Below are positions 31,632-43,237 of a DNA stretch of 64,000 nucleotides, in pieces. A program made the position numbers and the translations under genes. The notes beneath the pieces are model-generated. The model was not told where the DNA came from. It searched no databases and saw nothing but the letters and a program-made list of their open reading frames with translations. Every line of letters begins with the position of its first letter. Position 1 is the first letter of the stretch. The DNA is from Hexactinellida sp. DTS-2022 (taxonomy: Eukaryota > Porifera > Hexactinellida): contig JAPNXP010000017.1 in assembly GCA_028753945.1 (NCBI GenBank), forward strand, positions 992,001 through 1,056,000. Direction: 5' to 3'.

Positions 31632-34600
31632 ATGTCACAATCCCAGAGTGTGGGCCCCGATTTCTACTGGTTCTGTTGCGTCTGTCAGAAGGAAATATCC
31701 CATAAAGATATTGAATCTAGTTTGAGCCTCCGTCATCCCTGTCATCTGACTCATCTCATTTCTTCTCAAAACAACAGATTGCATACTTGTGTGTCTATTC
31801 ACAAATTGTGTTATACCACTTTCCTAAACAGTTACACTGTTAGCCCCAAAGCTGAGATAATGCATTCCATCATATGCTACCATATCAACTCTTTCTATAC
31901 TTGTAAGTTTAAACAATTAAACTGCCGGTGCGACCAAAGATATAAATTTCAGCTATATCACATGGAGGAACCGCATGCTTATTCTCTCTGCGGACAATGC
32001 TCTCAGGTGTATGACTATATACTAGAACACGCCGCCAAGTATAACCATTTCCCAAATAATTATGTGCCTCATTCAAAAAGCAGTTTTTATTTAGATAGTG
32101 AGTGCTTTATTCCGTTCTGCAGAGAAGCGAGGAGAGAGTGTGCTTTTTCCAATCAAACCTTCAAATGGACCAATGGTTATTTCAACTGCCCAGAAGCCAC
32201 GGACAATAGGCTATATCAGGGAACCTACTCTCAGAACAAAGAGATTAAAATTGGAAGTATTACGATTGACAAAGGCACATTTCAGAGTAGTAAAGATTTC
32301 AAATATATTAAGACTCTAGGAAAAGGGACAAATGGTGAAGTTTGGTTAGCCCACACAACTGGGAGTGAACGTTTTGCTATTAAAAGTTTCTTTGCGAAAG
32401 TCGGTATTGATGGCTCTCCCACCACAAATGAAGCGACGATATTGTCGGATCTGAATCACCCAAACATTGTCCAGTGTTTCGGAGGTCTCGAATTGGAACG
32501 CAACAATGTAATGTTCATTGAGTATGCTTCGTTCGATACATTAGATACGCATATTAAGACTCAAAATGGACTCAGCCCTTTCCAAACGTTATTCTATCTC
32601 AGACAGCTGGCTTCAGGATTGGCCTACTTGCATGCTAAATCGATAATGCATCGAGACATTAAAACGGACAATGTGTTGCTATTCAACGCTGGTTACCTTG
32701 CCAAGCTAACTGATTTCTCGGAGGCAACTTACTATAACTCGTACACCGGTGAGTTAACTCTATTTACCAAATAATATACTGCATGTATTATTATAAAGTG
32801 AATTCTGCTTAGACATTGCAATAGACCAATAGATTTTCTATTCATCTCTTCTAATAATTTTGGGATTATAAGAATTTAGTAGCCTCTTAACTCTGGGAGC
32901 CTTCCCCTTAGAAAATACGATTGATTCTTAAACACTCAGAGAACTATCTACAGACCCGTAACAAGCCAATTATTATTGGTACAGCAAAGGGGACGTCACG
33001 TTATTGACTTGAAACACACATGAGTCTTTTGTCCTTTATACACTCTTTTACTCTCTGTTTGAAGTTTCTCACCTATGCCGCACCTATACCATTAATGCCG
33101 CACTTATGGTTGTGGGCGGCTTAAATGTGGTGCCCAAATATTTATGTTCTTAGTTAAATATTGGTGCGGCAATATAATTTTTAGTGTGCTCTTCTAGTAA
33201 AAACGTTGTAGCAGGGTCCTACTATAGCTTTATACTATAAGTGCACACTATTGAAATCGTTCTGATAGAGTTGCCTTGGGATAGAGAATTTCCTGGAGAT
33301 GATCACCTCGAAGCCCGAATTCTCAATTTTGTCTTTGTTTGTCAGTTATATCGAAATTTGTGTTCTGGTCTAGTGAACAATTGAAAATATGGAGGTTGTA
33401 TTCTCCTAAGGATGTTCTTTCTATATCTATCTATACTATTAATCGCATATAATTACCGCCCTCTAATAGATAAATATCTGAAAATTTAATATAACATGCA
33501 CATTAATGATGCGGACATGTTGGTCACACCAGATCACCAATATGCTTACTCATTATCGCATGATGAAGTATCACAAAAATTTCACATTGTGAAATTTGAC
33601 TATTTTTTAGGCCTATTTACGCTTTATACTCAATGTTAGAAGTATATGAACCACACACCAACCGCAAAGCGGTTGGTGTGTGGTTGTGTTCTCCCGCGAA
33701 GCGACCTAGCAAGCGAAGCCCGATAGTATCAATTAAAATGAATAGGTCGCTAACCAATTCTACGTTCTATTAACGCACTCGGACGTTAATATTATATAAA
33801 TATTTGTATATGCGTATAAAGTATTTCAAATTTGTTAGATCAACATCTCACCAGGCTATTATTCTTATAGGACCTGCGAAGTATAAGATTCCTCATGCGA
33901 AAGCTCAAGCTGATGTCCGCGGCTCTCCTTTGTACTTTGCTCCTGAGATTGTGTTCGGTTACGGCAACTTTTTCGCATCAGACATCTGGTCTCTAGGAAT
34001 TTTAGCTTCCAAAATGCTATGGCCTATACTTCATCACGAATTTGAATGTAATGCGACTTATCAAGATCTCAACAGGAATAATCCCAATAATGAAATTCGT
34101 AATTCAATCTTGACCATGAATACTTTTTTTCTCTCAATTAAAAAGAATCGTAACTACAATTATTTCAAAGACAGAATAGCTCATTATATACAATGTGAGT
34201 TTAAATCCCTTTTGAATAATGTTTTCGATTTTATGCTTTGCTTCGATACTTCCCAGCGTAGAAGTGCTAATTTTATTCTAAATGAGATTCTACGCGATAG
34301 GATTTATCAACAGAATTATCTGAAAGAATTCAATATTTTTGATTGCTGTGAAGAGTGTAATATTAAACAGAGGATTTATGATTTTCAAAATCTTATCACT
34401 ACCGAGTATGCGAGGAAAGAGGCCCGTCCTGCAACCAACGATTACCAACGCTTGGTCAGACATGGACTAAAGCGTTTTCCCAAAGTACATGGAGTTTGGA
34501 ATCAGAACGAGGAGTATCAAATTAATATTTATACTGACTGGCAATTCTGGTTTCGGTTTGTGTTTGATTATCGACCAAAATTCGATAAATTTTTAACTCA

Positions 34601-34790
34601 TTTCTTAATGCCAGTTATTAATGCCACAGATCACGAAGATTTGTTTGTACTAATGTTCGATGAAATAGATAATGTTTTCATCCACAATTCGCCTCAGAAA
34701 TTAGATACATATTGTCATCCCAGTTATTATTGCTTTCTCTCGAAGGAACTTTTGTCTAAGAATATACTCAATAGCCACCCCACTCATTAG
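31632..34790 (+). CDS. Cys-rich N-terminal domain plus Ser/Thr-type protein kinase, two exons
   Basis: Exons 31632-32748 and 33871-34790 join in phase to 678 residues. Donor G|GTGAGT and acceptor TTCTTATAG are near-consensus and the codon across the junction gives Gly373. Residues 12-125 are rich in Cys and His (CCVC at 15-18, CGQC at 120-123), suggesting zinc binding, with no family I recognise. The kinase domain spans about 223-545: Gly loop GKGTNGEV (230-237), Lys251 in AIK, Glu267, HRDIKTDN (340-347), DFS in place of DFG (361-363), GSPLYFAPE (390-398) and SDIWSLG (409-415). The C-terminal 130 residues are unassigned. Catalytic Lys, HRD Asp and DFG Asp are present, so activity is plausible. 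The substrate is unknown. The two long exons show no internal stop. Confidence 0.85.
32749..33870 (+). other. Kinase intron (1122 bp) carrying repeats
   Basis: Bounded by GTGAGT and TTATAG and inserted between the DFS motif and the activation segment. It holds a dispersed repeat (32945-33180) and a GC-rich stretch with short palindromes (GCAAAGCGG, CGCGAAGCGACC at 33660-33720). The frame of exon 2 continues a short way upstream, but without a better start. Confidence 0.8.
32945..33180. repeat. Dispersed repeat in the kinase intron
   Basis: Shares CAAGCCAATTATTATTGGT, GACGTCAC..TTATTGACTTGAAA, TGCCGCAC..TATGGTTGTGGG and GTGGTGCCC..AATATTTATG with 53255-53465, in the same orientation. Element type unknown. 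Confidence 0.7.
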
Positions 34791-35224
34791 CATATGCTAT
34801 CTGACTGAACTATTTATATGCTTTTATACTGAGTTATATATATTCTTTGTGGTTTATTTTTGGGAATTTTTAAAAATATTTAGTTCACATATTCATCAAT
34901 TTTTCATAAAGAATGTTTTATTTAATTATAGTATTTGGAATTGGATTATTATTGAGTATTAGATTAAAGCAATAGTTTTTTAAATTTCTTTACTTACATA
35001 TACTAGAATATATACATTGATATAGTACTGTACTTTATGAGATACTTTATAGGAAATTTAATTCCTTCAAACGAAGTACAAATATGTATGTTTAATTGAC
35101 AATTTAAACTCAACATGAAACAATTGCTATTGAAGCCAATTACAGAATATACATAACCATGGTTGAAACTCGGTCATTACCTTATGACTATGTAGAACAA
35201 TAATATTTTACCTATTAAATCAAT
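34791..35224. other. Kinase 3' flank, AT-rich
   Basis: No AATAAA lies close to the stop; an ATTAAA occurs near 34965. Nothing else recognised. Confidence 0.4.
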
Positions 35225-35324
35225 TGGGATGTAACTAGGTGTAGAACCGGTTTTTCCCAGTGACCATGATTAGAACCGATTGTTATAAGTATGGTCAGTT
35301 CTGGTTATAACCAACGTTAGTTCC

Positions 35325-35835
35325 GGTGTCGGAGTGCCAGCGGTCCCCCCGGACATGTGGCCCTAGGATCAGATGTCCTCCCCTCGGACTCCTCACTCTA
35401 GGGTCCCAGAAGCCAGAACACTTAACCCGCTGATAACCACTTGTGACCCACATGCCCATATATGGGCATAAAGTGGTTTAGTTCCATTTCCGTGACCCAT
35501 CGGTGGTAAACGTCGTGTTAAATTTCACAATGAACATCATTATAGTTTTATATCCTATATTTAAGTGTTGCATATCTTCCCAAATATAGATTTATATCAC
35601 TTTATTTTAGTAACGTAGTTCAGTTTCAACCATCAAAAAAGCCATGGAGAATGGGCTTAAAGAGATGACATTTAATGATGCTAGTTATAGTAACAATCCT
35701 ATAGTTTTCAACATGAATTTATGTCAGCTGTCAGGATATGGGCTAATTGCTGTCGGGAGGACATCTGGTCCTAGGGTGAATAGTTCGAGTGGGAGACACT
35801 TGACCCTGAGGGGGGACCGTTGGCACTATTACCAA
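35325..35835. repeat. Inverted-repeat element (~510 bp)
   Basis: The left block near 35335-35395 (GTGCCAGCGGTCCCCC, CCTAGGATCAGATGTCCTCC) is answered by the right block near 35750-35830 (GGAGGACATCTGGTCCTAGG, GGGGGACCGTTGGCAC). The centre is AT-rich. No TSD seen. The short frame at 35644-35841 is a by-product. Confidence 0.65.
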
Positions 35836-35999
35836 TTATAACGATTGAAACTGGGAAATAATAGAACCTGCGTAAACCGATCCCTATAATCCGAATTCGC
35901 CTCAATTCGACACAAATTTTCTATCCCGAAGAGTGTCGAATTAGGAAGATTTCACTGTACGGTTATAACACGTTACACACATGAATGTACCTACAAGTA

Positions 36000-36150
36000 T
36001 AGCGGCCAGATTATACCCCCACCAGAATATACCAGGGTATAATCTGGGCCAACCGGGCATATTCTGGGCTAGCCCATTTTAACCCCGGGGTATAAACTAG
36101 GCTAGTTATAACCGGGTATATTCTGGTGGGCGGTATAATCTGGGCTGCTA
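36000..36150. mobile_element. 151-bp MITE
   Basis: TAGCGGCCAGATTATACC at the left is answered by GGTATAATCTGGGCTGCTA at the right. Further inverted CCACCAGAATATACC / GGTATATTCTGGTGG lies inside, so nearly the whole element folds. A TA target is possible. Confidence 0.7.
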
Positions 36151-36843
36151 CACCGGTTTATGCCGGAACTAATTATTATTCTGCACAGGGCGATGATCCA
36201 CTTTGAATCATGGTTAACGATAGTTGTGTATACAGAACTCAGCTATTAGATAAGTCATTAAAGGAGAAGCCCTGCAACTCCTGATATTATTGACAGATCT
36301 CTGAAATAGTAGAGATTATAGGAAAGTTTAATTAAAATGTCTATTTGGCAGATATTATAAGAGAACTATGGCCCAGGTATAGGATAGTGTGTGACAAGCC
36401 CCCAGAGTTAGGGTTCAGTAGAGATGGTTAATCAATAGATTAATGAGTAACATTCATACAATTACTTGTTAACTTACAGTCACTTTAAAATTTGTGCCAC
36501 AATTGGCACATGGCAAGAATATGCAGGCCACTTCTGAAATGTTGACTACAGATGGCCCCAAACAATGATCAAAACATGCAATTTACAAAACTTGGAAAAT
36601 TATATATTTCCGATTAGTTTGATAATGTACACATTAATTTCGCAACTTATTCCGCCATTTGGAATTTGTGGCACAAATTATTGATTGGTAGGTGAGCGTA
36701 TATGTATAGAGTAAATAATAATACTATTTAATTCATACTCACAACTAACAGATTAGCTCCAATAGCATTTGTTTCATGTTGAGTTTAAATAGTCAATTAA
36801 ACATACTTTAACATTCATAGTTAAAATTTGTCAGTATGTAATA
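36151..36843. other. AT-rich intergenic DNA
   Basis: Only a small inverted motif (TTGTGCCACAATTGGCACA near 36492, TTGTGGCACAAATT near 36663) stands out; no gene. Confidence 0.4.
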
Positions 36844-37004
36844 CAGTCGAAATCGGGTTTTTTTGCCTCTCCGGGTTATTTTGCCTCCTTGTTTCTTCAT
36901 AACCTCATAGTACTGTATAATGTTAAATACGGGTTTTTTGCGTATCGGTTTTTTTTGCCTCTTTTTCCATGCATTTAGGGGGCAAAAAAACCCGATTTCG
37001 ACTG
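36844..37004. mobile_element. pogo/Tigger-like MITE
   Basis: TA-flanked. CAGTCGAAATCGGGTTTTTT is answered by CCCGATTTCGACTG. The motif GGGTTATTTTGCCTC / GGTTTTTTTTGCCTC recurs inside. 161 bp. Confidence 0.8.
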
Positions 37005-38143
37005 TAATGGTATATAAGTCATATAACATACTAATAAAAAAATCGGTCACTTTGATAGAAAAATTCGCTACTCAGTAGTAAAATTTGTGTAAATTGCATT
37101 GATCCTTAATAATGAACTAGCCAGTGACCGGCAGTAGCCAATAGGATTATACCTTTAACAATAGGCTAATACATGCTTATTTGTACGTAAACACAAAATG
37201 CTGTGTAATTCTGGAACACCTTTTTGTGGAACCCCGTATATTTCCCGAGGTCTCACTTAGAAGAGCTTTCGATTGATATTTACTACGTCAAGATCGGGCA
37301 ATGTAGCAAAGAGTTACAGGGGCGGACGGACGGACGGACCAAGCTTTCTTAATAATATGGATTAAAATAAAAAATAGTATAACAAAAGGTAAGTTAATTC
37401 GTTTAGATAAATAAAAATTAACTACGTGTAGGAATGAAAAGGAAGAGCTTGGATGATCTTAAACTTCTTAATAATAGCCTCTAATTACCCCATAAACGAT
37501 AAATAGCATACAGTGATTTTAATATCTAATAATGGACACCCATTATCAGGCTTGCCGTGGATATGGATATCCATGGATGGATATCGAGTTTTTGTCATAT
37601 CCATGGATATTGTGGCTATCCATTTCAAAATTGAACTCGAAAAATATTTCAAACCAGGGTTCTAAAAAATGAGTGTGAAAATTAAGTAGCCTTAGTGTTC
37701 TTTTTTGTCCTACCCGGCTACCCCCAATTGGTTTACTCGCCTTTATTTTAACTGAATTAATCTTTTACACGGCTAATTTCTTTCATTTAATAATTGGCCT
37801 GCAACAGATATATTTGATAATCCAGTAGATGAAACATTAAATTTACTGAGAACTGGTACCCCCTTCGCGGGGCCACTGGTTCTCTAAACACCTCTCAATG
37901 TTTGAGAATTACGTATAAAGTTCTCAATATTATATAAGTATATTTTTTGATGATGGCCTCAAGGTGTTACCGTCCTTAAGGAACATAGGCTCATGAATTG
38001 GAAGTTTTCCTTTCCTCAAAAAAGAGCTATGCCAATATGGGAGTCTGCATAATGTGATGATGAGACAGTTCTTTTCTATAAACTGCCCCTAATAGATAAC
38101 CGTTCTTTTTTGCTAACATGATTGTCACCTCAATAATTCACTA
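37005..38143. other. Intergenic DNA with minor repeats
   Basis: Holds a short GGAC microsatellite (37322-37339), a palindromic block of GATATCCATGGATA motifs (37553-37625) and the second copy of the dispersed repeat found at 4712 (37655-37750). No gene seen. Confidence 0.5.
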
Positions 38144-38335
38144 CATTAAAAACCCGTTTTTTCTAACCAATTATTTGCATGGAACTAAAGTAAGAATACC
38201 CCTAGTTAGAACAAACCGATTGAAAATAAAACAAAATTGGAGTTTCTTACACATTTAGAATAAATAGTTACTAGTTAGATAGAAAAAAACGATTAATTAG
38301 AAAAACCCGTTTTAGAAATAAACCGGTTTCCACTG
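38144..38335. mobile_element. pogo/Tigger-like MITE
   Basis: TA-flanked. The left end CATTAAAAACCCGTTTTTTC and right end ACCGGTTTCCACTG are imperfect inverted repeats, with CCGTTTTTTCTAAC-type motifs repeated inside (TTAGAAAAACCCG). 192 bp. Confidence 0.65.
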
Positions 38336-38875
38336 TACTTGCATTCTCTGTATAGTGGAGTTTACATCAGGTTAGTCAAAGGGTCTCTAATATTCAGGTC
38401 AGGTCAGTTCAGTCCGAGAGTAGGTTGAGGTCAGGTGAGGTGAGGTCATTCAAATGATCAATTATTTTCAAGTCATTTATATTCTGTTATTTCTGTACGT
38501 ATACATGAATCTTCGTTATATTTTGTTCTCGATATATACCCTTCTCAATACCCATTCCATTCAATGTCATAGCAGTCAGGTTAAACTTGATTAATTTGAA
38601 ACTGTACTAACTAAATTAACTGCAAACCAAGTTGCTCAGGTTGAGAGCGAACCAACCGTACCTTCTTCTACGGCCTTATATATATAAGTATATATTTTTA
38701 AATATATATTAAAATCAACTTATTTGTAGTATGATAAATGCGTAGCTTGCTGCAGATAGAGTAGTTACGATTCAATCATTCCACTTGATTCCACTGAATT
38801 CCACTGGAATCCACTAGATTCCACCATTCAGTCACCTCAAGAACAACAATAATTATCATATTATACATTTGTAAA
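38336..38875. other. Intergenic DNA with simple repeats
   Basis: A degenerate AGGTCAGGTC stretch (38395-38450) and about five copies of ATTCCACT-like units (38776-38826). No gene. Confidence 0.5.
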
Positions 38876-39115
38876 TGTGAAATCCTTCAAATCCATGTTT
38901 AGCAATATAAATGCAGTTACTAACCCCCAATCACTTTTATACAATCCGGACAAAATCAAACTTAACAATCATACAAACAACAATCGAGTTTATTTATACG
39001 AGCCTTTCGGTCTCGGTCGCTTCGCGACGGATCACTCTCTCACAAAGGTCGCTTCGCAACCTTTGTTCGTTCGTGTTAGGCAGTATACAATTAACGGATG
39101 AATACACAATGCATC
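38876..39115. repeat. Helentron-like end fragment with GC hairpins
   Basis: CACTTTTATACAATCCGGAC and ACAATCGAG match the right end of the element at 62593-63561. These are followed by GGTCTCGGTCGCTTCGCGAC and GTGAGAGAGTGATCC-type sequence shared with 53085-53125 (inverted) and 62870. Confidence 0.5.
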
Positions 39116-39360
39116 AAAGAAGTTAACTACTCTAGTGCATTCTTGTTAACCAAACAAATCAGATCGCCCACATAGTGATAACTTATTAATAATAATAGGA
39201 CACATTTTATCTAATAATTATCCTTCGTTAAGTATATGCGTAAAATTGATAATTTTTGCAAAGGTGTTCCATTATGTGTTGTCTATTTTCATATAAAATA
39301 TATACTAATCGAGTCAAATTTGCAATAGTTATTAAAGAAAAGGTTACCGTGTAATATCAT

Positions 39361-39534
39361 CAAGGCCGCATTAAGGGGGGGGGGGGGGGGGGCTATGGGT
39401 GCTGCAGCACCAGGGCCCAGGGCCTGAGGAGCCCATTAGGGCCCGCATAGCGTGCCTCTAGAGAGTGTAATACAAATAGGGGCCCTGAAATTTTGGACAG
39501 CACCAGGGCCCAGACGACTCTTAATGCGGCCCTG
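39361..39534. mobile_element. hAT MITE with long poly-G tract
   Basis: Ends CAAGGCCGCATTAAG / CTTAATGCGGCCCTG. TSD AATATCAT (39353-39360) / AATATAAT (39535-39542), 7 of 8 matching. A G-run of about 18 starts 15 bp inside the left end. Confidence 0.8.
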
Positions 39535-39575
39535 AATATAATACTCACAATATTTCGCTTAGAAAACCAATAGAC

Positions 39576-39718
39576 CTGTCACTGGAATATTGGGCCCGAA
39601 AAATTGATCCGGGACCAAAATTCCATGGACTATTGGTCCCATGGTGGGACCAAACATTTCAGGCTAGGACCATATTTCCATGGAATATTGGTCCCCTGGA
39701 CCAATTTTCCAGTGACAG
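39576..39718. mobile_element. MITE of the CTGTCACTGG family
   Basis: CTGTCACTGGAATATTGG at the left is answered by CCAATTTTCCAGTGACAG at the right. GGTCCCATGG-like and GGGACCAAA motifs repeat inside. A relic lies at 28930-29135. No clear TSD. Confidence 0.65.
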
Positions 39719-41474
39719 ACCCATGTCGTTATGACAAACTAATCCTATATAGCAAATTTCAGCTTTCTAGGTAGTATGGTCTTTTCAATCAATTACGGAC
39801 AAACATCTTCACACACACACTGACAACAATTGTGTTTTCAGAATTCTTCCTCACTAAAATACATGTCCTTTGAAAATTACGAATTATTCACTAAGAATTA
39901 TTGATTAATTATTCCAAAAGAAAATATTCATGAATTATTCTTAGTGTATGAATGTTTGAAATTAATCATTTCGTCACAATGAATTATTTCATGATATTTT
40001 TCATTGTTCTTGTCCATTATTCAAATTAATTAACTGTCAAATTATTTGTAGGTAGCTTTGTTAAAAAGTGAAATTTACACTTTTACAAAATAATATAGTA
40101 ATTTGTTTCTTTGACCATAGAATGCTATGCTTTGACGAATAGTAAATGCAAAACAGAGGTTAAATATTATTCAAAAGCAGACCTTCTAAACAATTAAGAT
40201 ATGATACGGCCGACACGAACCACTCATACCTGCTCCTACCCCAATGTTATACCTGTCGCGTGGAAGTGTGTACAGATTTAGCTTAGCCAATGTTATAATC
40301 TTCACACGAATGCGTACTATATTTCAGAAGAGGAAGAAAAAAGTTTTATATCGAATTAACAATATAATATCATTTTGATTTGAAAATAATCACTAATTAA
40401 TTCACTCACAAATAGAAACATTAAATTTTTATTAAATACGAAACTACTGGTAGGTTAGAATTTGACTTATTATTTTCAATCAAATTCTAAGAATTATACT
40501 CAAATTACATCCAATTCTTAGTTTTGGTGAATAAGTCTCCATAATGTAATCTGTAACACTTAGAAATATAAACGTGTAGGTTTATTACGATAAATAATAT
40601 TGCAATCCGCAACAGCAGGTTTTTTAATTTTTCAGTTGGAGTATTAGACTCGCAAATTTAACAATTCCATAGTGCAAAAGGTGTTTTTAAAGCTTGGAGC
40701 TTTAGGAGCAATTTGTCTAATACAGTGCATAAATTATCGCATTAGATTGTCACGGCAAAAAATAGACTGTCAAAATCTAGTATGATTTATAAAATTCCTA
40801 TACAATAGTCTAAATATTTATTACATTCTACAGAATTTTATTCTATTCTGTTTTGCATATAGTCCTAGAATATTCTATGATTATACAAATGACAAGCGAA
40901 CCCATACAAATAACCAGATTATGTAAATGTAGTTTAAATTGCTTATTAATGGATATTCGCACTCCAACCCGCATGGTTCTACGTTACTGGAATCGATGAT
41001 GGTAGTTATTGCAGGTTTTGATAGGTATTCATAAAACCGTGTAGCTTAATCAAAAATACAAATTTTTACTAATTCTTTCTCTAATCAGTAAGTTGCTTCG
41101 CCACCATTTCTTATTATAAGGAGGATTCGTTAATTTTTAGTATCCCTCAGGGGCTATTTGTAGAGAAGGTATTGATGCATTTAGAATCTCTCACCAAACT
41201 GTGCTAAATCAATAAAGACAAAATGATAATCAATTACTTGTATATCGGCGAACATCTTTTCTTATATGATTTTCAGGCACTGAAGGGTCAGGTTTATATC
41301 AAAATTCACTTTTTCGATGCCGGGGTTTTTTAAATTGGAAGTTGTTGGCCGATATACTATAAGTAAGCCCATATAATATTCACTAAGCTTATAGCATTGG
41401 ACGGGTAAAAAAAACTCTATATACTGATAATTACTATTTTTCCAGGAGCGGTCGTAGGATCTGGCCACCCAGGG
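39719..41474. other. AT-rich DNA, no gene seen
   Basis: About 1.75 kb with stop codons in all frames, no TIR pair, and only short AATTATTC-rich sequence near 39880-40020. Confidence 0.45.
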
Positions 41475-42101
41475 CAGAGTTGCACGCGGGTCGGCCCGGC
41501 CCACAAGCCCGCGGGAGGCCTGCGGGCCGTGCGGGCCGTAAAACTATTTTTCGGGCCGCGAGGGCCGGCCGGGAATTACTCCCATTATGATCGGCATTAC
41601 TGTTTTGAATTGTCACGAGTTACCAATTGGGAATACAGTGGTGTTCGCCTAATAGCAAGTCGCATTTTGCACGAAATTTCCTTGCTAATAGGCGAACTTG
41701 CTATTAGAGGAACAAATTTAACATTAAATGCTCGCTTGGGGACAAAAAGTTACTTGCTAATAGAGCAATATTGCTATTAGAGCAATTGCTAATAGGCGAA
41801 CACTACTGTACATAAGTAAGAAGACTAATTTTCCCCTTATTCATCATTTTTCACAAACTCGGTTTCACACAAGGATTCCCTAATTATCCTCTTGACCTGC
41901 AATTAATAACAAAGATATTGAAATTATATACAAGCTGCAAGCTGCAACAAACAAGCTGCGGGTCACTTGCGGGCCAAAAATATCCTTGTGGACTTTTTGC
42001 GGGCCGAATAATTCAGTCGCGGTGCTGCGGGCCGGGTTTACTTATTATTGCTGGCCGAGGGCTGGGACGCGGTTAGAAATTTCGGCCCGCGTGCAACTCT
42101 A
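41475..42101. mobile_element. hAT element (627 bp) hosting a nested MITE
   Basis: CAGAGTTGCACGCGGG (left) and CCCGCGTGCAACTCTA (right). TSD ACCCAGGG (41467-41474) / AGCCAGGG (42102-42109), 7 of 8. GGCCCG/CGGGCC blocks inside both ends. It hosts the pogo-like MITE at 41636-41808. Confidence 0.8.
41636..41808. mobile_element. pogo-like MITE nested in the hAT element
   Basis: TA-flanked. CAGTGGTGTTCGCCTAATAG is answered by TTGCTAATAGGCGAACACTACTG. The motif TTGCTAATAG / CTATTAGAG recurs about six times inside. 173 bp. Confidence 0.8.
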
Positions 42102-42331
42102 AGCCAGGGGCAGGGAAGGAGCTTTTAGTATAAATCCGGAGCATGCCCGTGTAATTATACTAACAACCTGGGATGGGACCCGGGACATAATATTTTAAAC
42201 CGGGGCTTTTGCCTCGGATGCCCCCCCTGGGACCGCCACTACCTCCTTAGGGATTCTATAATTAGAGGGTGGTGATGTTGTTTGTTCAATTATTGTTCAC
42301 AAATATACTAAATGTAGACAGATGGTAAATA

Positions 42332-42517
42332 CAGTCGAAACCGGTTTATTCTAACTCGGGTTATTCTAACTTATCGGTTTATTCTAACTCTTAGTAATGC
42401 AATATTTTGTAAGAAATTCCAACTATACTGTATTTTTCATCGGTTTTTTCTAACTATCGGTTTTTTCTTACTATTTTTATCTGAAAAGAAATGGTTAGAA
42501 AAAACCGGTTTGAACTG
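42332..42517. mobile_element. pogo/Tigger-like MITE
   Basis: TA-flanked. CAGTCGAAACCGGTTTATTC is answered by AACCGGTTTGAACTG. Five copies of CGGTT-TATTCTAAC / CGGTT-TTTTCTAAC lie inside. 186 bp. Confidence 0.85.
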
Positions 42518-42774
42518 TACTATAACTATAATTACCCCAAGAATATATTCATAGAACGGTATTTTTCAGTTGTGCTGGCTTAATATGGCATGTTTGCGTT
42601 AAGTTTCCTTCTCAATCTATGATTTATATTTTTAATTTTTAGATACGTTTGATAGAAGGCAAGATTAGTAGAAATGCCATTAGAACCCGATTGTTGTGAT
42701 GGTTTTTGTTTTCTCAACTTTAGTAAAATCATTTTGTACAAAAGAGAGAATATACCTATTGTAAAATAAAATTA

Positions 42775-42858
42775 CAGTGGATGCCGGTTATAAGAACATC
42801 GTCGGGAACTACATATAATGTTTTCTTATAACCCGTGTTCTTATATCCGGATATACTG
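42775..42858. mobile_element. 84-bp pogo-like MITE
   Basis: TA-flanked. CAGTGGATGCCGGTTATAAG is answered by TTCTTATATCCGGATATACTG. Same family as 60581-60738 with a shorter centre. Confidence 0.8.
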
Positions 42859-43145
42859 TATTATTTGAAGGTGTCCAGTTGATTGTGCAAGTTCCGCTAG
42901 CTGACTCTGTATGGGACTTGGTTACGTTTCGATTTTTATTATTCGCTAAATTTGGTCGTTAATCCAAGAAGTATTGCAAAAATATACCAACACCTAAATG
43001 ATAGGTCTATTTTATTTTTCATGATTTAGTGAGAAATAAAAGTCTAATTAATTAGAATTCATTTGTACTTTTGTTTTGTTTCATTTGGATTTATTCATTA
43101 ATTTCTGTGAAAATTTTACTTTTATAATTTTCTTCGTTTCTGCAG
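42859..43145. other. AT-rich DNA upstream of a candidate exon
   Basis: Nothing recognised except a T-rich tract ending in TTTCTGCAG at 43137-43145, which reads as a good splice acceptor. Confidence 0.35.
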
Positions 43146-43237
43146 GAAATACTCTGATTGAATGAACAACGCTAATGAAAAGCAAATTTACTCCAGCTTT
43201 TGGAGTGTGTTAATATTGTCCCATTATAACGAATTTG
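43146..43237 (+). other. Possible first coding exon
   Basis: 92 bp bounded by TTTCTGCAG and G|GTAAGT, both near-consensus. From the ATG at 43162 the frame stays open to the donor (25 codons, starting MNNANEKQIY); upstream of that ATG all frames have stops, as in a 5' UTR exon. No downstream exon could be identified, so this may be chance. Confidence 0.2.
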
